Assembly (NCBI RefSeq): GCF_040412425.1
Contig: NC_089763.1
Span: forward strand, 51,557,087 to 51,621,086
Source: Macrobrachium rosenbergii
Taxonomy: Eukaryota > Arthropoda > Malacostraca > Decapoda > Palaemonidae
Reading direction: 5' to 3'
Length of the DNA: 64,000 bases
Every line of letters starts with the position of its first letter. Positions within the stretch are counted from its first letter, which is position 1. The position numbers were made by a program, and so were the translations under genes. The notes under the pieces were generated by a model that searched no databases, was not told the origin of the DNA, and saw only the letters and a program-made list of their open reading frames with translations. Positions 32,600 through 44,950 of this stretch are shown piece by piece.

Positions 32600-33769
32600 C
32601 AGTCAACCCCTGACTATTTGCAGTTCAGGATTCGTGGATTCACCTATTTGCAAATTTGTCTATGGAATAAACGTGGATTCACCTATTTGCAAATTTGTCT
32701 ATGGAATATAATTCCAAATTCATTGTGTACTCAGGTTCAGATAAATGCATGCAATTAGCATGTATTCCAGCTTTGTCAGAGAATACAGTACAAAGGAAAA
32801 GTAATACCTGAAATTTAATAATTTTATCATGAATAAGCAGGTTACGAGACAAAAATAAGTGCACCACACTAAACAGGAATACTTTACAAGTCTACAAATG
32901 CCGATTGGAACTATTCCTGTTGGCGCATAAGCTAAAACAAGAAACTAATTTTGCTAATTCAAATGAAAAACTTGCATAATTTTTCTTGATAAAAAATTAT
33001 TTAATAATTTTCAGGTAATATCAATGTAAACATTAAAATATCAATACTGTAAAAATGTGTTTTTTCTTAAGTTTGGGAAATGATGTATGTACAACGTTAT
33101 CTTTCATATTTTGTTAAAAGAAAACGCTATTGAAAACTTGAATACTCTATGAAAAAAAATGTGCATGCCTAAATATAGTGGTAACTTGATTGGTTTTCAC
33201 CTTGGTAAGAGTAAGAGTTGTAGGAGTGTTCACTCGTAGCTGTAAGCCATATATTTTTAAGGGTAATGTTGTAAGATGACTTTGAAATATTAAAGTGTTT
33301 TAGGATGATAATTTAAGGTATATTTGTGTTTGAACTATTAAAATAGGCAGTTATAAGCATTTTTAGGATGATAGTTTAAGGTACATTTAGTGTTTGAACT
33401 ATTAAAATAAATAGTTATACTGGCAGTCCCTGGTTAATGGCGATCCGGTTTTATGGCACTTGTCTAGCAGTGAAAATCTGCAATTTTTGGCGCCGAAAAT
33501 CGTCGATTTTCCGCTTATTGCCGCCGATAATTGGGTATTGGCGCCAATACATACCTAACAGAGGTGCCGATAACTGAAAATCGGCACTTTTCGGCGCCGA
33601 TAAGCCTGAAAAAGCCCCGGAAATCGCCGATTTTTGGTGAACATCACACCCCCAGAACAGAACCCCCGCCGATAACCGAGGACTGCCTGTAAGCATTTTT
33701 AGAGGGGTCTCTTTAGATATTCGCAGGCAGTTGTGGTCCCTAACTCCCATGAATACCAGGGGTCTATTG
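32600..33769. mobile_element. Tigger/pogo-like element, CAGTCAACCCC family
   Basis: The left end CAGTCAACCCCTGACTATTT (TA before) and right end GAATACCAGGGGTCTATTG (TA after) are similar to the element at 19523-23224. The two also share an interior GGATGATA...TTTGAACT...GCAGTTATAAG block. It is interrupted by a CAGGCAGTCCC MITE at 33420-33689. A roughly 64-bp direct duplication (GGATGATAATTTAAGGTATA, about 33304-33420) is present. It has no transposase. Confidence 0.7.
33420..33689. mobile_element. Tigger/pogo-like MITE, CAGGCAGTCCC family, copy 6
   Basis: A 270-bp copy with TA flanks (33418-33419, 33690-33691), starting CTGGCAGTCCCTGGTTAATG and ending CGAGGACTGCCTG. It is closest to copy 1: both share GGCGCCAATACATACCTAAC. 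It is nested in another Tigger-like element. Confidence 0.85.
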
Positions 33770-35195
33770 TACCTTTTTTCTCATATTTATAACAAAATAT
33801 ACTGTATAAATACACTTATAAAGAAAGCTAACCCCTTTTTTTGATAGTGTACCCATTGTTTGTCCTCAAAGGAGTTACACTCATGGTCCCCCCAGGGCTC
33901 CACAAGATAGACCAGCCAATTACAAAGAAATCTCTGATAGTTGGTCTTGGACAGAATAATGTTTGTTGGCACAGTGATAGAATATAAATGAAACAAGACT
34001 TGAGTGCTCTAATCTCCTGTCCTACAAGGACTGCCTCAGCTCTACTACACATCACTTGCGCAAATGTGACAACAGCATATGTCGGCCATCTTCATTACAC
34101 TGGTCTGTCCTTGAGTTCACTAATCCCCAGGTTGTGCTGTAGAAATCATGTTCAACTATGCATTTTTCAGGCATCAGTACACCAATCAGGTTAAGTACTT
34201 AGTTTTAAGACCCAGTGAAAAGTTGTAGTTCCTTAAAATTTTAACAGGTAGGTAAATTTGAACCCCGTAGGCTTCTTGCAAGGCGAGAAGTTAGGAGTAG
34301 ATTGCTAAGCTAATCACTGTGCTGTTTTTCTTGTTTGACAAAGTGGTAATTAGCATTAGGGCAATAATAGTAGACGATTTTGTTATTGAAACTTGTTATG
34401 CAATGACCTTTTTAACATTTATAGATAATTTGAGGTTATTGAAAAGGTAAATGGTTAGCCTAACTTCTTGTTTACGAAACATAGACTGGATCGTAGTTCG
34501 CAGTGGTAATTGACTTACGAGCCTTGGTGTTACTCAAGACCAGTATTTCCTTTATAGTATTTTATAATCAAACTAAATAGTTTTTGTTATATCGACAGTT
34601 CCCAGTTATCCTAAATATCGGGGATCTTTTCAAGTGTTAAAGGAAATACATTCATGCAGATCTACTTCCAACGGGCATTACTCTACCATTAGTGATGTCA
34701 CAGGTGGTGAGAAAATTGTTGTGATGGTTGTCCTTTTCCTAGGGGAATACAAAAGTACTTTTTTGTAATGGTGAGCTTTGCCAGGCAATTTAAAATCTTA
34801 GACATACTGATTTTATATATTTTTGGTACGATAAATTCCAGTAATTGTCGATTTTATTTATGTATCAACTGACAGAGTTTGTAGGCTACATAACTTTTAC
34901 CTGGTGCTTTGGAGTAGACCAGATAATCAAAGTTTATGAAATGTGTAGAAATATACAGTATGGATATCCATTTACTCTTTTCTTAATTGAGTTAAGAAGC
35001 ATTTGTGAGTAAATCCTTTAAGGCAAGGTTATTGTAGTAATTGTGAATTAATATTTAATACATTACTACTATTTTATGCCTATAACCCATTGATCATGTT
35101 TCCGTACATTATACTATGGACACGTACTTGTGGCCATATATGCCTGGGTTAATTTGAAGTGTTTGCAGCCAATATAATGATATATAGCTAACATT
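33770..35195. other. Unrecognised AT-rich stretch
   Basis: I find no coding exon, transposon end or RNA gene. The open frames are short and lack any recognisable motif. Confidence 0.5.
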
Positions 35196-35832
35196 ACTAT
35201 GCATTCCAGAGGCCATGAAATAGTGTTTTTCGTAAACAACTTTTAAACCGACATATGGATTTCCATGCTACTTAAGCACTGAGTGTTTCAAACATTGTCC
35301 TGATTTATGGTAGTACACTGCATTGACAGATGTGCTTAATTAAGCAGTTTACTCTTAGAAAAAAGACCAACTTCTTGCCATTACTCTAACCGTTTCGAAC
35401 AAGTGGTGCTTTATGCTGTATCTGTGACAAAGAGCCATTCCCCTTACCTATCCCCCAACCCTTCCTAGTTCGGTCATCATAAAGTATATTAATTTGCTTT
35501 AAAAAATTTTGTATTGCCCAGGATAGGTAAAATGACATTTAACAAACAACCATTTGGTGAGGTATAGTGGATGATACGCTATACCGACATACCGATGTCA
35601 CTGATACACGTCACCACTTTTGCAGATGCTTGGGTGGCTAAGCACAGCTTCAACCTCATTTTCTTAAGTAAAAAATTTATTGAAACACATATGGCAATGC
35701 ACAAGACTTATGAAAATTAGGAAAAAGTTTGAAACTCTCAGTGCTTTGTGGCATGGAAATCCATAAGTTGGTTTAAAAGCTGTTTACGAAAAACACTATT
35801 TCATGGCCTCTGGAATGCATATTAGGTAGTTT
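35196..35832. mobile_element. Foldback (inverted-repeat) MITE
   Basis: The left arm (about 35196-35310), starting ATGCATTCCAGAGGCCATGA, and the right arm (about 35715-35832) are inverted copies over more than 100 bp with scattered mismatches. The loop is about 400 bp. No protein is encoded. The family is unknown, and no convincing target duplication can be read. Confidence 0.8.
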
Positions 35833-36574
35833 TTGTTAAAAACTTGTTCCTTTTATCTGTATACTTACTGGGCTACTATTACGCGCGACCCACACATTAC
35901 CTGTGTCACAGCGAATTCCTCAGTCTGCTGTTTCCCAGCCCGAGAAGAACCCTAAAAGAGTTCAGAGGTCTGGTTAAACAAATCATTTATAACTAACTCA
36001 CTCCTCAGTCTGCTTTTCGCCTGTGGAAATGGCTCGTAACTACCTGCCATGAGCCAGCCCCGAAGGAATAAAGGAGAATTTGGTTGGTGGTTGGACATGT
36101 GTGAAATATGCCACATGCTTTTGGCAGCAAGTTTAAATGATGAAAGAGTTCATTTTTAAGCTGTCTCTATGAGTTATAGATTTCAATAGGAGTATGGAAG
36201 AAGGAGACTACTGTACATCATTCTGGCAGAACTATGGTAGTGTTTCCATCTCTTTCAAAGCAGAAATCCACAATTGGCGCTATACTCCAAAAGCAGTGGA
36301 TTCTAGGAACTCCCACTTCAACTCTTCCAATGGAGACATAGAGTCTTTCCTTGGGAGAGAGGTCACTGATACCGGATATGGAGTGGATATAGCCACTGAA
36401 ATTTCCCTTTTGAATCCGGAAGATCTAGGGGACAATCTTCTGCTTTACTTGTGAGAGATACTTCAAATAAGAATCTTGCCTTTCCCAAGCAGCAATCTTG
36501 TATACATATAGGGGTCCACCCAGCCCCATCTGAAGTTTCTGTACCTTCTTTGGAGTAGTGGTTTATCCTGGATT

Positions 36575-37008
36575 CCTATACTGCCAGGCAGTGGTGATAC
36601 AATTGCCTTGGCTCAGTCAGTTCATGCAGGCTTCCCTGATAGGAAAATTCTGCTTGATGTACTTCCTATACTGCCAGGCAGTGATGATACGACTGCCTTG
36701 GCTCAATCAGTTCATGCAGGCTTCCCTGATAAGAAAATTCTGCTTGCTGTACTTCCTGTACTGCCAGGCAGTGATGATATGACTGCCTTGGCTCAATCAC
36801 TTCATGCAGGCTTCCCTGATAGGAAAATTCCGCTTGCTGCACTTTCTATACTGCCAGGTAGTGATGATACAACTGCCCTGGCTCATCAGTTCATGCGGGA
36901 AATTCAGCTTGCTGTACTTTCTATACTGCCAGGCAGTTGTGATACGACTGCCTTGCCTCATCAGTACATGCAGGCTTCCCTGATTAGAAAATTCCGCTTG
37001 CAGTACTT
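36575..37008 (+). repeat. 90-bp in-frame tandem repeat, 5 copies
   Basis: Units start at 36575, 36665, 36755, 36845 and about 36920 (the last after a 15-bp loss). Each carries ATACTGCCAGGCAGTGATGA. The period is a multiple of three, so the frame 36608-37057 repeats LPGSDDTTALAQSVHAGFPD every 30 residues. Confidence 0.93.
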
Positions 37009-37684
37009 CCAGAATTCTGGGAGGAAATCTCGAACAGTATCAAGGATGACCCCATAAGAGTGTAATTCCTTGAGGACTCACTTGCTATGTAGCATGAGCA
37101 TAGTGGTGCTATCCATGATTCCTAAGAGGAATTCAGGTCTTTCCTGGATATGGAATCAAGTGTGATATGTACAAATTTCTCGTCCTTTAAGCTAGATGAT
37201 TGAGAGGCTGCACAGTCTGCCAGGCAAGGATAGGTTCTCACCAAAAATCTTATGTCATGGGAACAGGGTAAGAAAATATTTAAGCCTAAAATGAAGTTGA
37301 ATCAGTTGTCTAGATCCCCATTGAAATCAGAATGGATAATAAGAGACAGCTGACTCACTCCCAGAGCTCCGACTGATAATGAGGCCAGGCCGGACAATAA
37401 AACCTCAAATCAGAATGTAGTATGGGCACCACTATCTGCCCCTGAGGTTAATACTCATAACCCTTGGCAAGGCACCTCAGAGTGCATCCTTCACCTGATA
37501 GAAAATATTTTATTAATGTAAGGAAAATGATTGAGGTTGAGCATATAGAATTTCAGGACACAGCAGCCTTTCCCAGTAGTGAATGGCACTTGGTCCTTCC
37601 TTCAGTAGGAATTCAGAAACTGCTGAAGGAGATGGTTATTCTTCCTAATAATATAGCAATGAAAGCCAAATAGGAGCAACCATA

Positions 37685-37990
37685 CAGTCAGTCCCTGCTT
37701 ATTGGCAGCATCGGTTAATGGTGTTTCGGTTTTATGATGCTTGGCTAATGATGGCGTTAACCAGATTTTCGGCAACAGTAAGCAATTTTCGGCACTAGTA
37801 GGGGGTTTATCGGCATCGATAGGTGGTTTAGCAGCATCAGTAGTTGGTTTATCTGCATCAGTAGGTGGTTTATTGGCATTGGTAAGCTATTTTTGGTGCT
37901 GATAAGCAGTGCTTACGGTGTCGTAAATGCCATTTATTACCATAATTATTGAGTTGTTCCAGTTAACGACAATTCTTGGTTATCGGTGCT
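37685..37990. mobile_element. Tigger/pogo-like MITE, CAGGCAGTCCC family, copy 7 (decayed)
   Basis: The left end CAGTCAGTCCCTGCTTATTG is preceded by TA, with a body of GGTTTATCGGCATCGATAGG-type repeats. The right end is not clear; AACGACAATTCTTGGTTATC near 37960 may be its remains. Confidence 0.6.
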
Positions 37991-38855
37991 AGGCCAGGAA
38001 CAACCCCCATCGTTTTTCCAGTTTAGTGGAAAGTATAGTACAACAACAGTTTTACAGAACCAATAACCTCCCTGGGAGGGATCAGCTTTCTGTCTCATCA
38101 CTTTTGATACAATCAATCTTGAAACAGAATTTAAGAATTTTGTGATGACTGGGAAACGAGAGCGTATGGCAAAAAAGCAGCCATTTGCCTCCGCCATCCC
38201 AGTAACTGCTAGTGCTACAAAGGAATGAGCAACATTTGTCATCCCTTATGAGTGGAAAAAGCTCCCATTGGACATGGCCACCTAGCAGTTTGGGACCCCT
38301 ACGAGAAAAATCTCAGGACAGCCATGGCTGAATTTTATCCTAGGCTCCACCTGTTAAAGAGTTTCCAGTGTCTTCTAGAACAATGTTCACTGCATTAGCT
38401 AAACACTTATGTGGACACTATTGGAAGCACTCTCTGACTTTTTTGGGGTGTCGCATTAAGGCTTGAAAGGTTGTTTTATCTGTGGAATGTTGCCCACTAG
38501 CCTTGGACACTTTTTCCATAGATCAGTAGTGGCTGCTCAATGGGGTGGCTAGTGAGCCCAGCTCCCTTTGGGACAGGTAGTGCCTTGTCTAGTTATCCAG
38601 TGATATGAGATGGGTTAAGTGTAACTAGTTCTCTTCCCTCTCTCTTTATTTCCTTCCTCTCCGGTAAATGGAGAATCAGACTGCCATTCAGTGTACAAGC
38701 TGGACAGACGTGGGTGCAGTCTAGCTTTCTGACTGAGCACCAGTCTTTTCATTGGCAATGAAGGAATGCAAGTTCACTGCCTCTTGGCAAGGGGAGAAGA
38801 GGACAGACAATAAAGCAAGATCGTTGATCGTATTTACTATTTTTTATTGTCTGAC

Positions 38856-38995
38856 ACTTTCAGTATTGGATGGATGGATGTATGATATTTAGGGCAAAAG
38901 CCCAGGCACTGGGGCCAAGAAAGCCATTCAGTGCCGTAATGGAGAAAATCAATTTTGTTAAGGTAAATGAATTTATGAATTAATGAAGGAAATTA
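38856..38995. mobile_element. SINE-like fragment
   Basis: GGATGTATGATATTTAGGGC followed by AAAGCCCAGGCACTGGGGCC and CATTCAGTGCC resembles a short interspersed repeat that I remember from decapod sequences. It appears to continue at 48214 (TAAATAAAATGAAGTGATGT), the piggyBac having split it at TTAA. No tRNA-like head is visible. Confidence 0.45.
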
Positions 38996-39379
38996 TTAAC
39001 CCCTTCACTACTGGGACTTACACATGTATGTCTTTTACGATCCAGTAATAAAAGACCGCGACGTGCACTTATACGTCTTTCACCCCTCTCTCGAAAAGCA
39101 AAGCTGTTTTCTCAAGCTTGGACGGGTTTCAGACGTAGTATTGTGTATGAGAGAGGTGCTGAAGCTCCACCCACTATTCATTCTAGCCAATGAGTGTCCG
39201 ATGGACGTCGTGACATCATTTTCATAAGGGGATATTAGGAGGGGTATTGTCCAACAGGTGCCAGTGTGCCTCAGGCTATTATCTGAGAAGGATTATCACA
39301 ATTTTGTGCGTAAACCATGTGGATTTGAATTCTAAATGTTTTTTTTCTTTTGATTGCAGTTTTTTTTTTTTTCAGCATC

Positions 39380-39694
39380 ATGTCGGATGATAGTGTTTCA
39401 GAGTCAGGGTCTGAGTACCTGCCAGATCTATCAGATGATGATTATAGTGATAGTGGTGATAGTTTCTTAGAGGATAACAGTGACAATGAGTGTTTGGAAG
39501 ACATTGAACCTATTTGTTGATGAAGGTTGGTTGTTCATAAAATCCATTTTGTGAATATAATACATCACACCCACCTAAGATTTCACAGGGTGACAATGGG
39601 ATCTCTGACACACACCAGATTTCACCTGCCCACATGATGCATTTTGTTATATTTTGTGCTGATGTAAATTTGATTGTGTGAATGGATGAATAAA
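39380..39694 (+). pseudogene. piggyBac transposase, N-terminal fragment
   Basis: An ATG just after a pyrimidine tract and TTTTTTCAG acceptor opens MSDDSVSESGSEYLPDLSDD, an acidic Ser/Asp-rich N-terminus usual for piggyBac proteins, with a stop at 39518-39520. The next bases, over other frames, still give DEGW-like sequence and a DVNLIV block. In relatives that block precedes ETNxYA, at the start of the catalytic domain. The coding sequence is cut at about 39694 by DIRS F and resumes at 47738. The catalytic aspartates are not present. Confidence 0.7.
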
Positions 39695-39714
39695 GGAGTA
39701 TTTCTGGATCGGGT

Positions 39715-39992
39715 CCCGTGTCACCCGGTGAAAAGTCCATTCAGCACTTATTTGTAGGTAATTCCATTGCTAGATACCAGAGAAAGCTAAATGAAATGCT
39801 GGAGTTACTACCCCAGAGCGAGCTCCACTAGATGGAGTTGTGTATGGAAAAGGGTGAACTACAAAAACACGGAACCTTATCCTATAGAGATTCCCAATGT
39901 CAAAAGTCCCAACGAGAGAGGTGCCGATACAAGCCCAAGCACTACTCAAGGACTGTATACAAGGCAACACTAGTCGCATTCCATTTTAGCAC
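39715..39992. repeat. Left terminal inverted repeat of DIRS F
   Basis: The inverted counterpart of about 47412-47695. The two copies are very similar (for example CCTTATCCTATAGAGATTCC at about 39886, inverted near 47520), suggesting terminal repeats better preserved than the coding part. Confidence 0.88.
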
Positions 39993-40346
39993 GCGTTTTT
40001 TCGTTCACACGTAATTTCGTTGTGATCCTTATTTTGTGCTCTATTTTGGATTTTTGGCATCCTCGCAAGGTTCTTCTTCAAAAACTTGAGTACCAGTGTT
40101 TTATTGTTTTTTTAGGCGATTGAGGCTTCTTATTTTCCTTTAGTTTAATAATTAAATGGAATTTATAACGCCCGTCTCGATCTCCTCTCACGCCGTCTCT
40201 TGACCTCCCTTGGTCTTGGGTCGGCATGTTTGTTTTGTGTTTTTATTTGTATCCCTTTTTATTTGGGATGTTTTACCAATTAATGATCCCTAACTTTAGT
40301 GGGTTTGATTAATTTTATGTTTGTTCTGTACCCATTTACTACGAGA

Positions 40347-40645
40347 AGTGCTGTTTAGCGTTTAGGCTCTGAGCTACCCCCTCGGGCCCATTCGCTTTTT
40401 ATCATGGCTTCATTACGGAGTGATTTTTAACGTGATGTTTAGCGTTTAGGCTACTGAGCTACCCCTCGGGCCCATTCGCCTTTATCATGGCTTCATTACG
40501 GGAGTGATGTTTAGCGTTTAGGCTACGAGCTACCCCCGGGCCCATTCGCTTTTTATCGTGGCTTCATTTCGAGAAGTGCTGTTGAGCGTTTAGGCTACGA
40601 GCTTCCCCCTCGAGCCCATTCGCTTATTATCATGGCCTCATTATG
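40347..40645 (+). repeat. Tandem repeat in DIRS F 5' region, about 75-100 bp unit
   Basis: About four units carrying TTTAGCGTTTAGGCTACGAG, then CGGGCCCATTCGC and ATCATGGCTTCATTACG. A more diverged unit follows near 40760-40840. Unit lengths vary. The units are not obviously coding. Confidence 0.88.
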
Positions 40646-42519
40646 CTTTATTTTTGTCCCTCACTTCCCTTAGCCTTTGGGGATCTTATTTTCATTGGTA
40701 CTGTTACGGTTTTTACTTTGTTTTTATAATTTTTGTGAATTTTGTGTTCCCTTCCTGGTCAAGTGCTGTCTTGCTGTTTAGGCTACGTGGTTCCCCCTCG
40801 GGCCTATTCGCTTCTTATTTTGGCTTTATTTTGCCTTGTTTTAGACTCACTTCTCTAAGCGTATGGGAACATGATTTTCATTGGTACATTTAATTTTTGA
40901 CCTTGTGCTTGGATGCTTTTGAATTTTGTTAATTTTGGGGTACTTTCATTTACTGGAGGTCTGTCATGTCCCGTCACGTTCATGTCGTGTTGGGCCTGCC
41001 TATCCTCCTACATGTACCTTATAGAAAATTTTTGTTTTATTATGAATTATTTGAGTTATTAGTTAGCCTTTACCCCTCTCCTAGGCTTCCTTCCTTTACA
41101 TCGCCTCAGTTAGGTTAGCCTAGGGGTTGGCTGTAACACTTTTTCCCTTCGGGGAAAAATCGTTAAGGGAGGGACGATCTCGATCTGTACATATGAGTTT
41201 CATGTCTGTGATCTCGTTCTGTACATGTGTGTTTTATGTCTGGTGCTTCCCTTTGTTTGGTTTTGACTTGGATATATTGCCTACGTCCACCCTCTCCCTG
41301 TTTCGGCTTTTCACTTAGGCTAATGTTCCTAATAAGTTAAGCTGGAATAGCGAGGGTTTACCTGCGTAGCCTATCCTAGTTCAATCTTTCTTTGGGTTGC
41401 TTACCAATGGTGACCGGGAGTGCTCTCCCACTCCTGTTCACACTTCTTTTACCGACTATATATATATTATTTTGTGGTTTCGAGAGTCCCCTTCTCTCCC
41501 TTTTATCCTTTGCTCTCTCTCTCCCCTTGGTTTGTTTTCAAAGTTTGTTAACTTTCCAAGGCTTGAGAGCAATTTATCCTTATTTTATGTTGTAGCCTAA
41601 ATCCCCTCCCTCTGCATTGATGGATTGTCCTTCGGTGTGTCTGAGTTGGCACTCCACCTGGACCTGGAGGTGACCAGGAGTGCTCTCCCCACTCCTGTTC
41701 ACACTCCTTTATCTTTCTTTGCTCTCCTGGCCGTAGAGGTTTTTGCCCTTCCTCTCCTTTTCTCTCGCTCTTGTCGTGCAACACAGCTTACATAGCGAGG
41801 GGATCTATGAGAATCTCTGGGCGCCCGGGGAGTGCTGTCCCACCCCTGGTCGCTACTTTGGGTTACCAACCTCCTGGCCTATCCTTCCCCCTTCCTTTTA
41901 CATCGACTGTTTCCCTTCATGGTGCTTCCTACATGTTCGCACCTCACTGTTGGGATCTCATACGAGGCCAGTTAGCTTTCCACCTAACTGTCTTCTGTTT
42001 TATTTACTTTCGGCGTTACCCCTCCTTTTTGCTACTACCTGTTCGGTGTTTCGTTATCTTGTTGGGCGCTCTCCTTGCTTACTGCTCCGGCGGTTTTAGT
42101 GTTTAGCGGTCGGCGTTTATTCCCCACCGCTATCACTTGCCGTTCAGGATATCCTCCTCCGGGTTTTTCCTCTCTTGGCTCGGAGTGCGCCCACTTCGAA
42201 CAGTTCATAACCTTCCACATATTGTTCAAACATGATCGCTTGAATGTTCCGTTGACTCTGTTTTTATGTCTATGAGTTTTGTCCTGTTAGCCCGGTTTTC
42301 TCTCCGGTTTTCTCCGGGGGTTTTCCTGGTCTGACTAGGCTAAGTCGCTGCTACGGTACTCTGCTCCGGCATCCGTTCCAGCATGCCCTTTTCTCATACG
42401 TTTTCAGCTGGTTTTGTCAAGTGCAGGAATGCTCCGCTATCCTGCAACAAACCAGCGATCACGGAGTCTATAGTTCCCATTCCGGTGCGCAGTCTGTTTT
42501 GGAGATTTTATAGTTTGGA

Positions 42520-43205
42520 ACGGAAGGTTATGAAGTACGCTATGCTCTCCTCTCGAGCAGACTTCTTGATGAACCCGTAGGTTTTATATATACCTGTCGG
42601 TTTCGTCTCCGCCAAACTCCGCCTCATGTGACTTATTCTTGGCTCAGAAGGTTGTAAATGCGCTATGCTCTCTCCGAGCAGGCTACTTGATGAATCCGTG
42701 AGGTTTTATTTACACCAGTCGGTTTATCTCCGCCAAACGCCGCCTCATTTGGCTTATTATTAGTCGTTTGTCACCCGGCAGTTTGCGTTATGCGCTATGC
42801 TCTCCCGAGCAGGCTACCTGATGAATCCGTAGGTTTCATATACACCTGTCGGTTTTACCTCCGTCAAGCTCCGCCTCATGTGGCTCTTTCGGCGATAAAT
42901 AGGTTTCACATATACGCTCTTTCCCTCCGCCAAACTCCGTCTCCAGGCGGGATTCTCGTTAAATCGGTAGGTTTCATATAAACCTATCGGTTCTCCGCCT
43001 CTTGTGGCTTATTAATAGTTAATCTTTCGGTGTTTGGGCTCTCTCCGGCGAGATTCTCGGTGGATCGGTAGGTTTCATATACGCCTATCGATTTCCTCCG
43101 CCAAACTCCGTTTCGGGCGAGATTCTCGATAAATTGGTAGGTTTCATATACACCTATCGGTTTTCCTTCGCCAAACTCTGTCTCATATGACTTATTAATA
43201 GTTGT
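42520..43205 (+). repeat. Imperfect tandem repeat in DIRS F, about 80-130 bp unit
   Basis: CGGTAGGTTTCATATACACC, CTCCGCCAAACTCCG and GCGCTATGCTCTC-type blocks recur about six times with variable spacing from 42540 to 43190. Like the repeat at 40347, it lies between the left terminal repeat and the gag remnant. Confidence 0.8.
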
Positions 43206-43699
43206 TCCTCCGGTGTCTGGGGTCCTAATTTTCCCCCTCCTGGAGGCGGCCGCAAGTCTCATAACTCTTAGCTTCAAGTTAACTGTTTACGGAGAGTTTT
43301 CTGAAGACGTTGCGGCCTTCTGTCTCGTTCTCGAACCTGTGAACATCGTCCCGGGCGATAAGTAGGTGCGGGAATGATTGAGACAAACCTTTTCCGCTTA
43401 GCTCGGAATTAGGTGAGGCAAACTTTTCCTTTAGGGGATTCGTTAGCTTCTCATCCCTTTTCGACGGTTCCTGGTCTACCGTCCCTAAGGTGAAATCAGT
43501 TAAAAAAAAAAAAAAAAAAACCTTTTTTAAACCAAGAAGACCCGCTCCGGGGCCCCAGGACGTCTCGGATCTCTAATCCGGTGCCGTCTACGAGTTTGGC
43601 CTCGTCTTCTGGAAAGGGACACGGCCCAAGCAAAGCAAGGCGGTTACCCCCTCCTTCCTTTGTTGAAAACTCTTTTACGGGTCTCCTTATAAGGAGCTC

Positions 43700-44950
43700 G
43701 ATTTGAGGGTCATTGTCAACCTATTAAACTATCTATCTACCTCATGGTCCATGCCTTCCTTTCCCAGGAGCTTAAATCCCAAGAGATTAATCTCAAGACT
43801 CATTGTCAATGGATCACCTGTTAAATCCTGCTCCGTTCCGGAATTCTATCGTTCCGGACACCTCCACCTCTTTTCCCCTCCAGTCTGGGGAACCTTGGCG
43901 CCTTCCCTTTATGCTTCCCAGCATGAAGGCACCCTCCTGTCGGGGGTGTGGGCACACGGAGGTTGGTGGAAGGGCATTTCTTCCCTTCCGTCTGGTATCC
44001 TCTTATCCGGGTTTTGCCAGACTGTCAGAACGAGCATGGCATCTGTCTGGCAGGATCCATAAGTGAGCCCTCATCTTCGCTAGGGGCTGGACACATCGTC
44101 TCCGTTGAGAACTCTAACGGAGTGGCAGGCGGAGAATTCCAAGTTCACGCCAGCTGTGGGGTCTTACCGTGCTCTCTTTGAGAGCCCTGTTTCCTACCCC
44201 TTGTGCTCCGAATGTAGCCCCTCTTATCAACAGGCTTGTTTTGAAAATATATCGCTGAGGCATTTCCGGAGACAGATATCACAGATACATTCACAGTGAA
44301 TCTTCTAACCCGGACTACGCTTCTAATTTATTCAGCGTACAGCTCCCTAAGCTTCCGGAGTCAATTTCCGGAAGCTGAAACAGGGTGTAAGTCAGGCTTG
44401 CCCGTTCCGCCTTGAGCCGAAAAATCTTATGAACAGTTTCACCTGGAGAATTAATTTTTTCCCCAGGTGGGCGTTGTTACGGCCCGTCTGGGGCTACTAA
44501 TGTTACTCAGAGCCTCCGTTCTCATGGGTGTCTACCCTACGAGCAGAAACGGTCTGATCTTGCCGGGCCCTGTCCCAAGTCCGGCAAGAAGTTCATGTAG
44601 TTCAAGAGCCCCCCTGCTCAGGCGGTGGTGCAGGCTCTTCAGGTTTCTGCCCCTAGACAGCCGTCAGCCTCTCACTCCCAGCCTCCACCTCGATGTGTGC
44701 GGGTTCAGCCAACACATCAGCCCCTTGTAACACCCCCGTGTGTCTCTGCCTCCCCACGTGCCTCCGCGGAGTTTTCTTTGCTTCATCCCGAAAACCTAAG
44801 GAAAGAATTTTCACTAGACATTTGGCCAGAGGCTCTGACCCTCAGGGTTATCATAGGAGCAGGGATGCATCCTACTCCTCTCCGAGAAATTGGGAAGGCA
44901 TACGCTTCAGGGGAGGCAATCAAGCCTCCTCCCTGTAGTATTTCTCATGT
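43700..44950 (+). pseudogene. DIRS F gag-like remnant
   Basis: Scattered over frames but similar to the C-terminal part of element C's gag: TLTEWQAENSKFTPAVGSYR (about 44105-44165) matches TLTEWQADNTKLTPF of C. LPDCQNEHGICLAGSI nearby corresponds to C's RLTEEAWIQSDK region. Stops are frequent, and no start or cysteine cluster can be fixed. Confidence 0.65.

Larger units (their letters stand above)
36030..38850 (+). other. Unclassified coding-like remnant with 90-bp repeats
   Basis: A stretch of more balanced base composition with broken plus-strand frames. 36194-36454 is an open frame beginning MEEGDYCTSFWQNYGSVSIS; 36608-37057 contains an in-frame tandem repeat. A later part (about 38340-38570) translates with stops to AKHLCGHYWKHSLTFLG and GCFICGMLPTSLGHF. 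It looks like a decayed retroelement gag, but I see no enzyme motif and cannot assign a family. A MITE copy sits at 37685. Confidence 0.4.

Noticed and set aside
33828..34194. Short open frames on both strands after the Tigger-like element
   Set aside because: Lengths of 68-75 residues are expected by chance, and neither strand shows a motif or splice signals of quality.
36575..37008. CRISPR-like regular repeat
   Set aside because: The 90-bp units are contiguous with no unique spacers, and the DNA is eukaryotic.
39024..39227. Open frame of 67 residues at the piggyBac left end
   Set aside because: It lies in the terminal non-coding part before the acceptor and transposase start, and has no motif.
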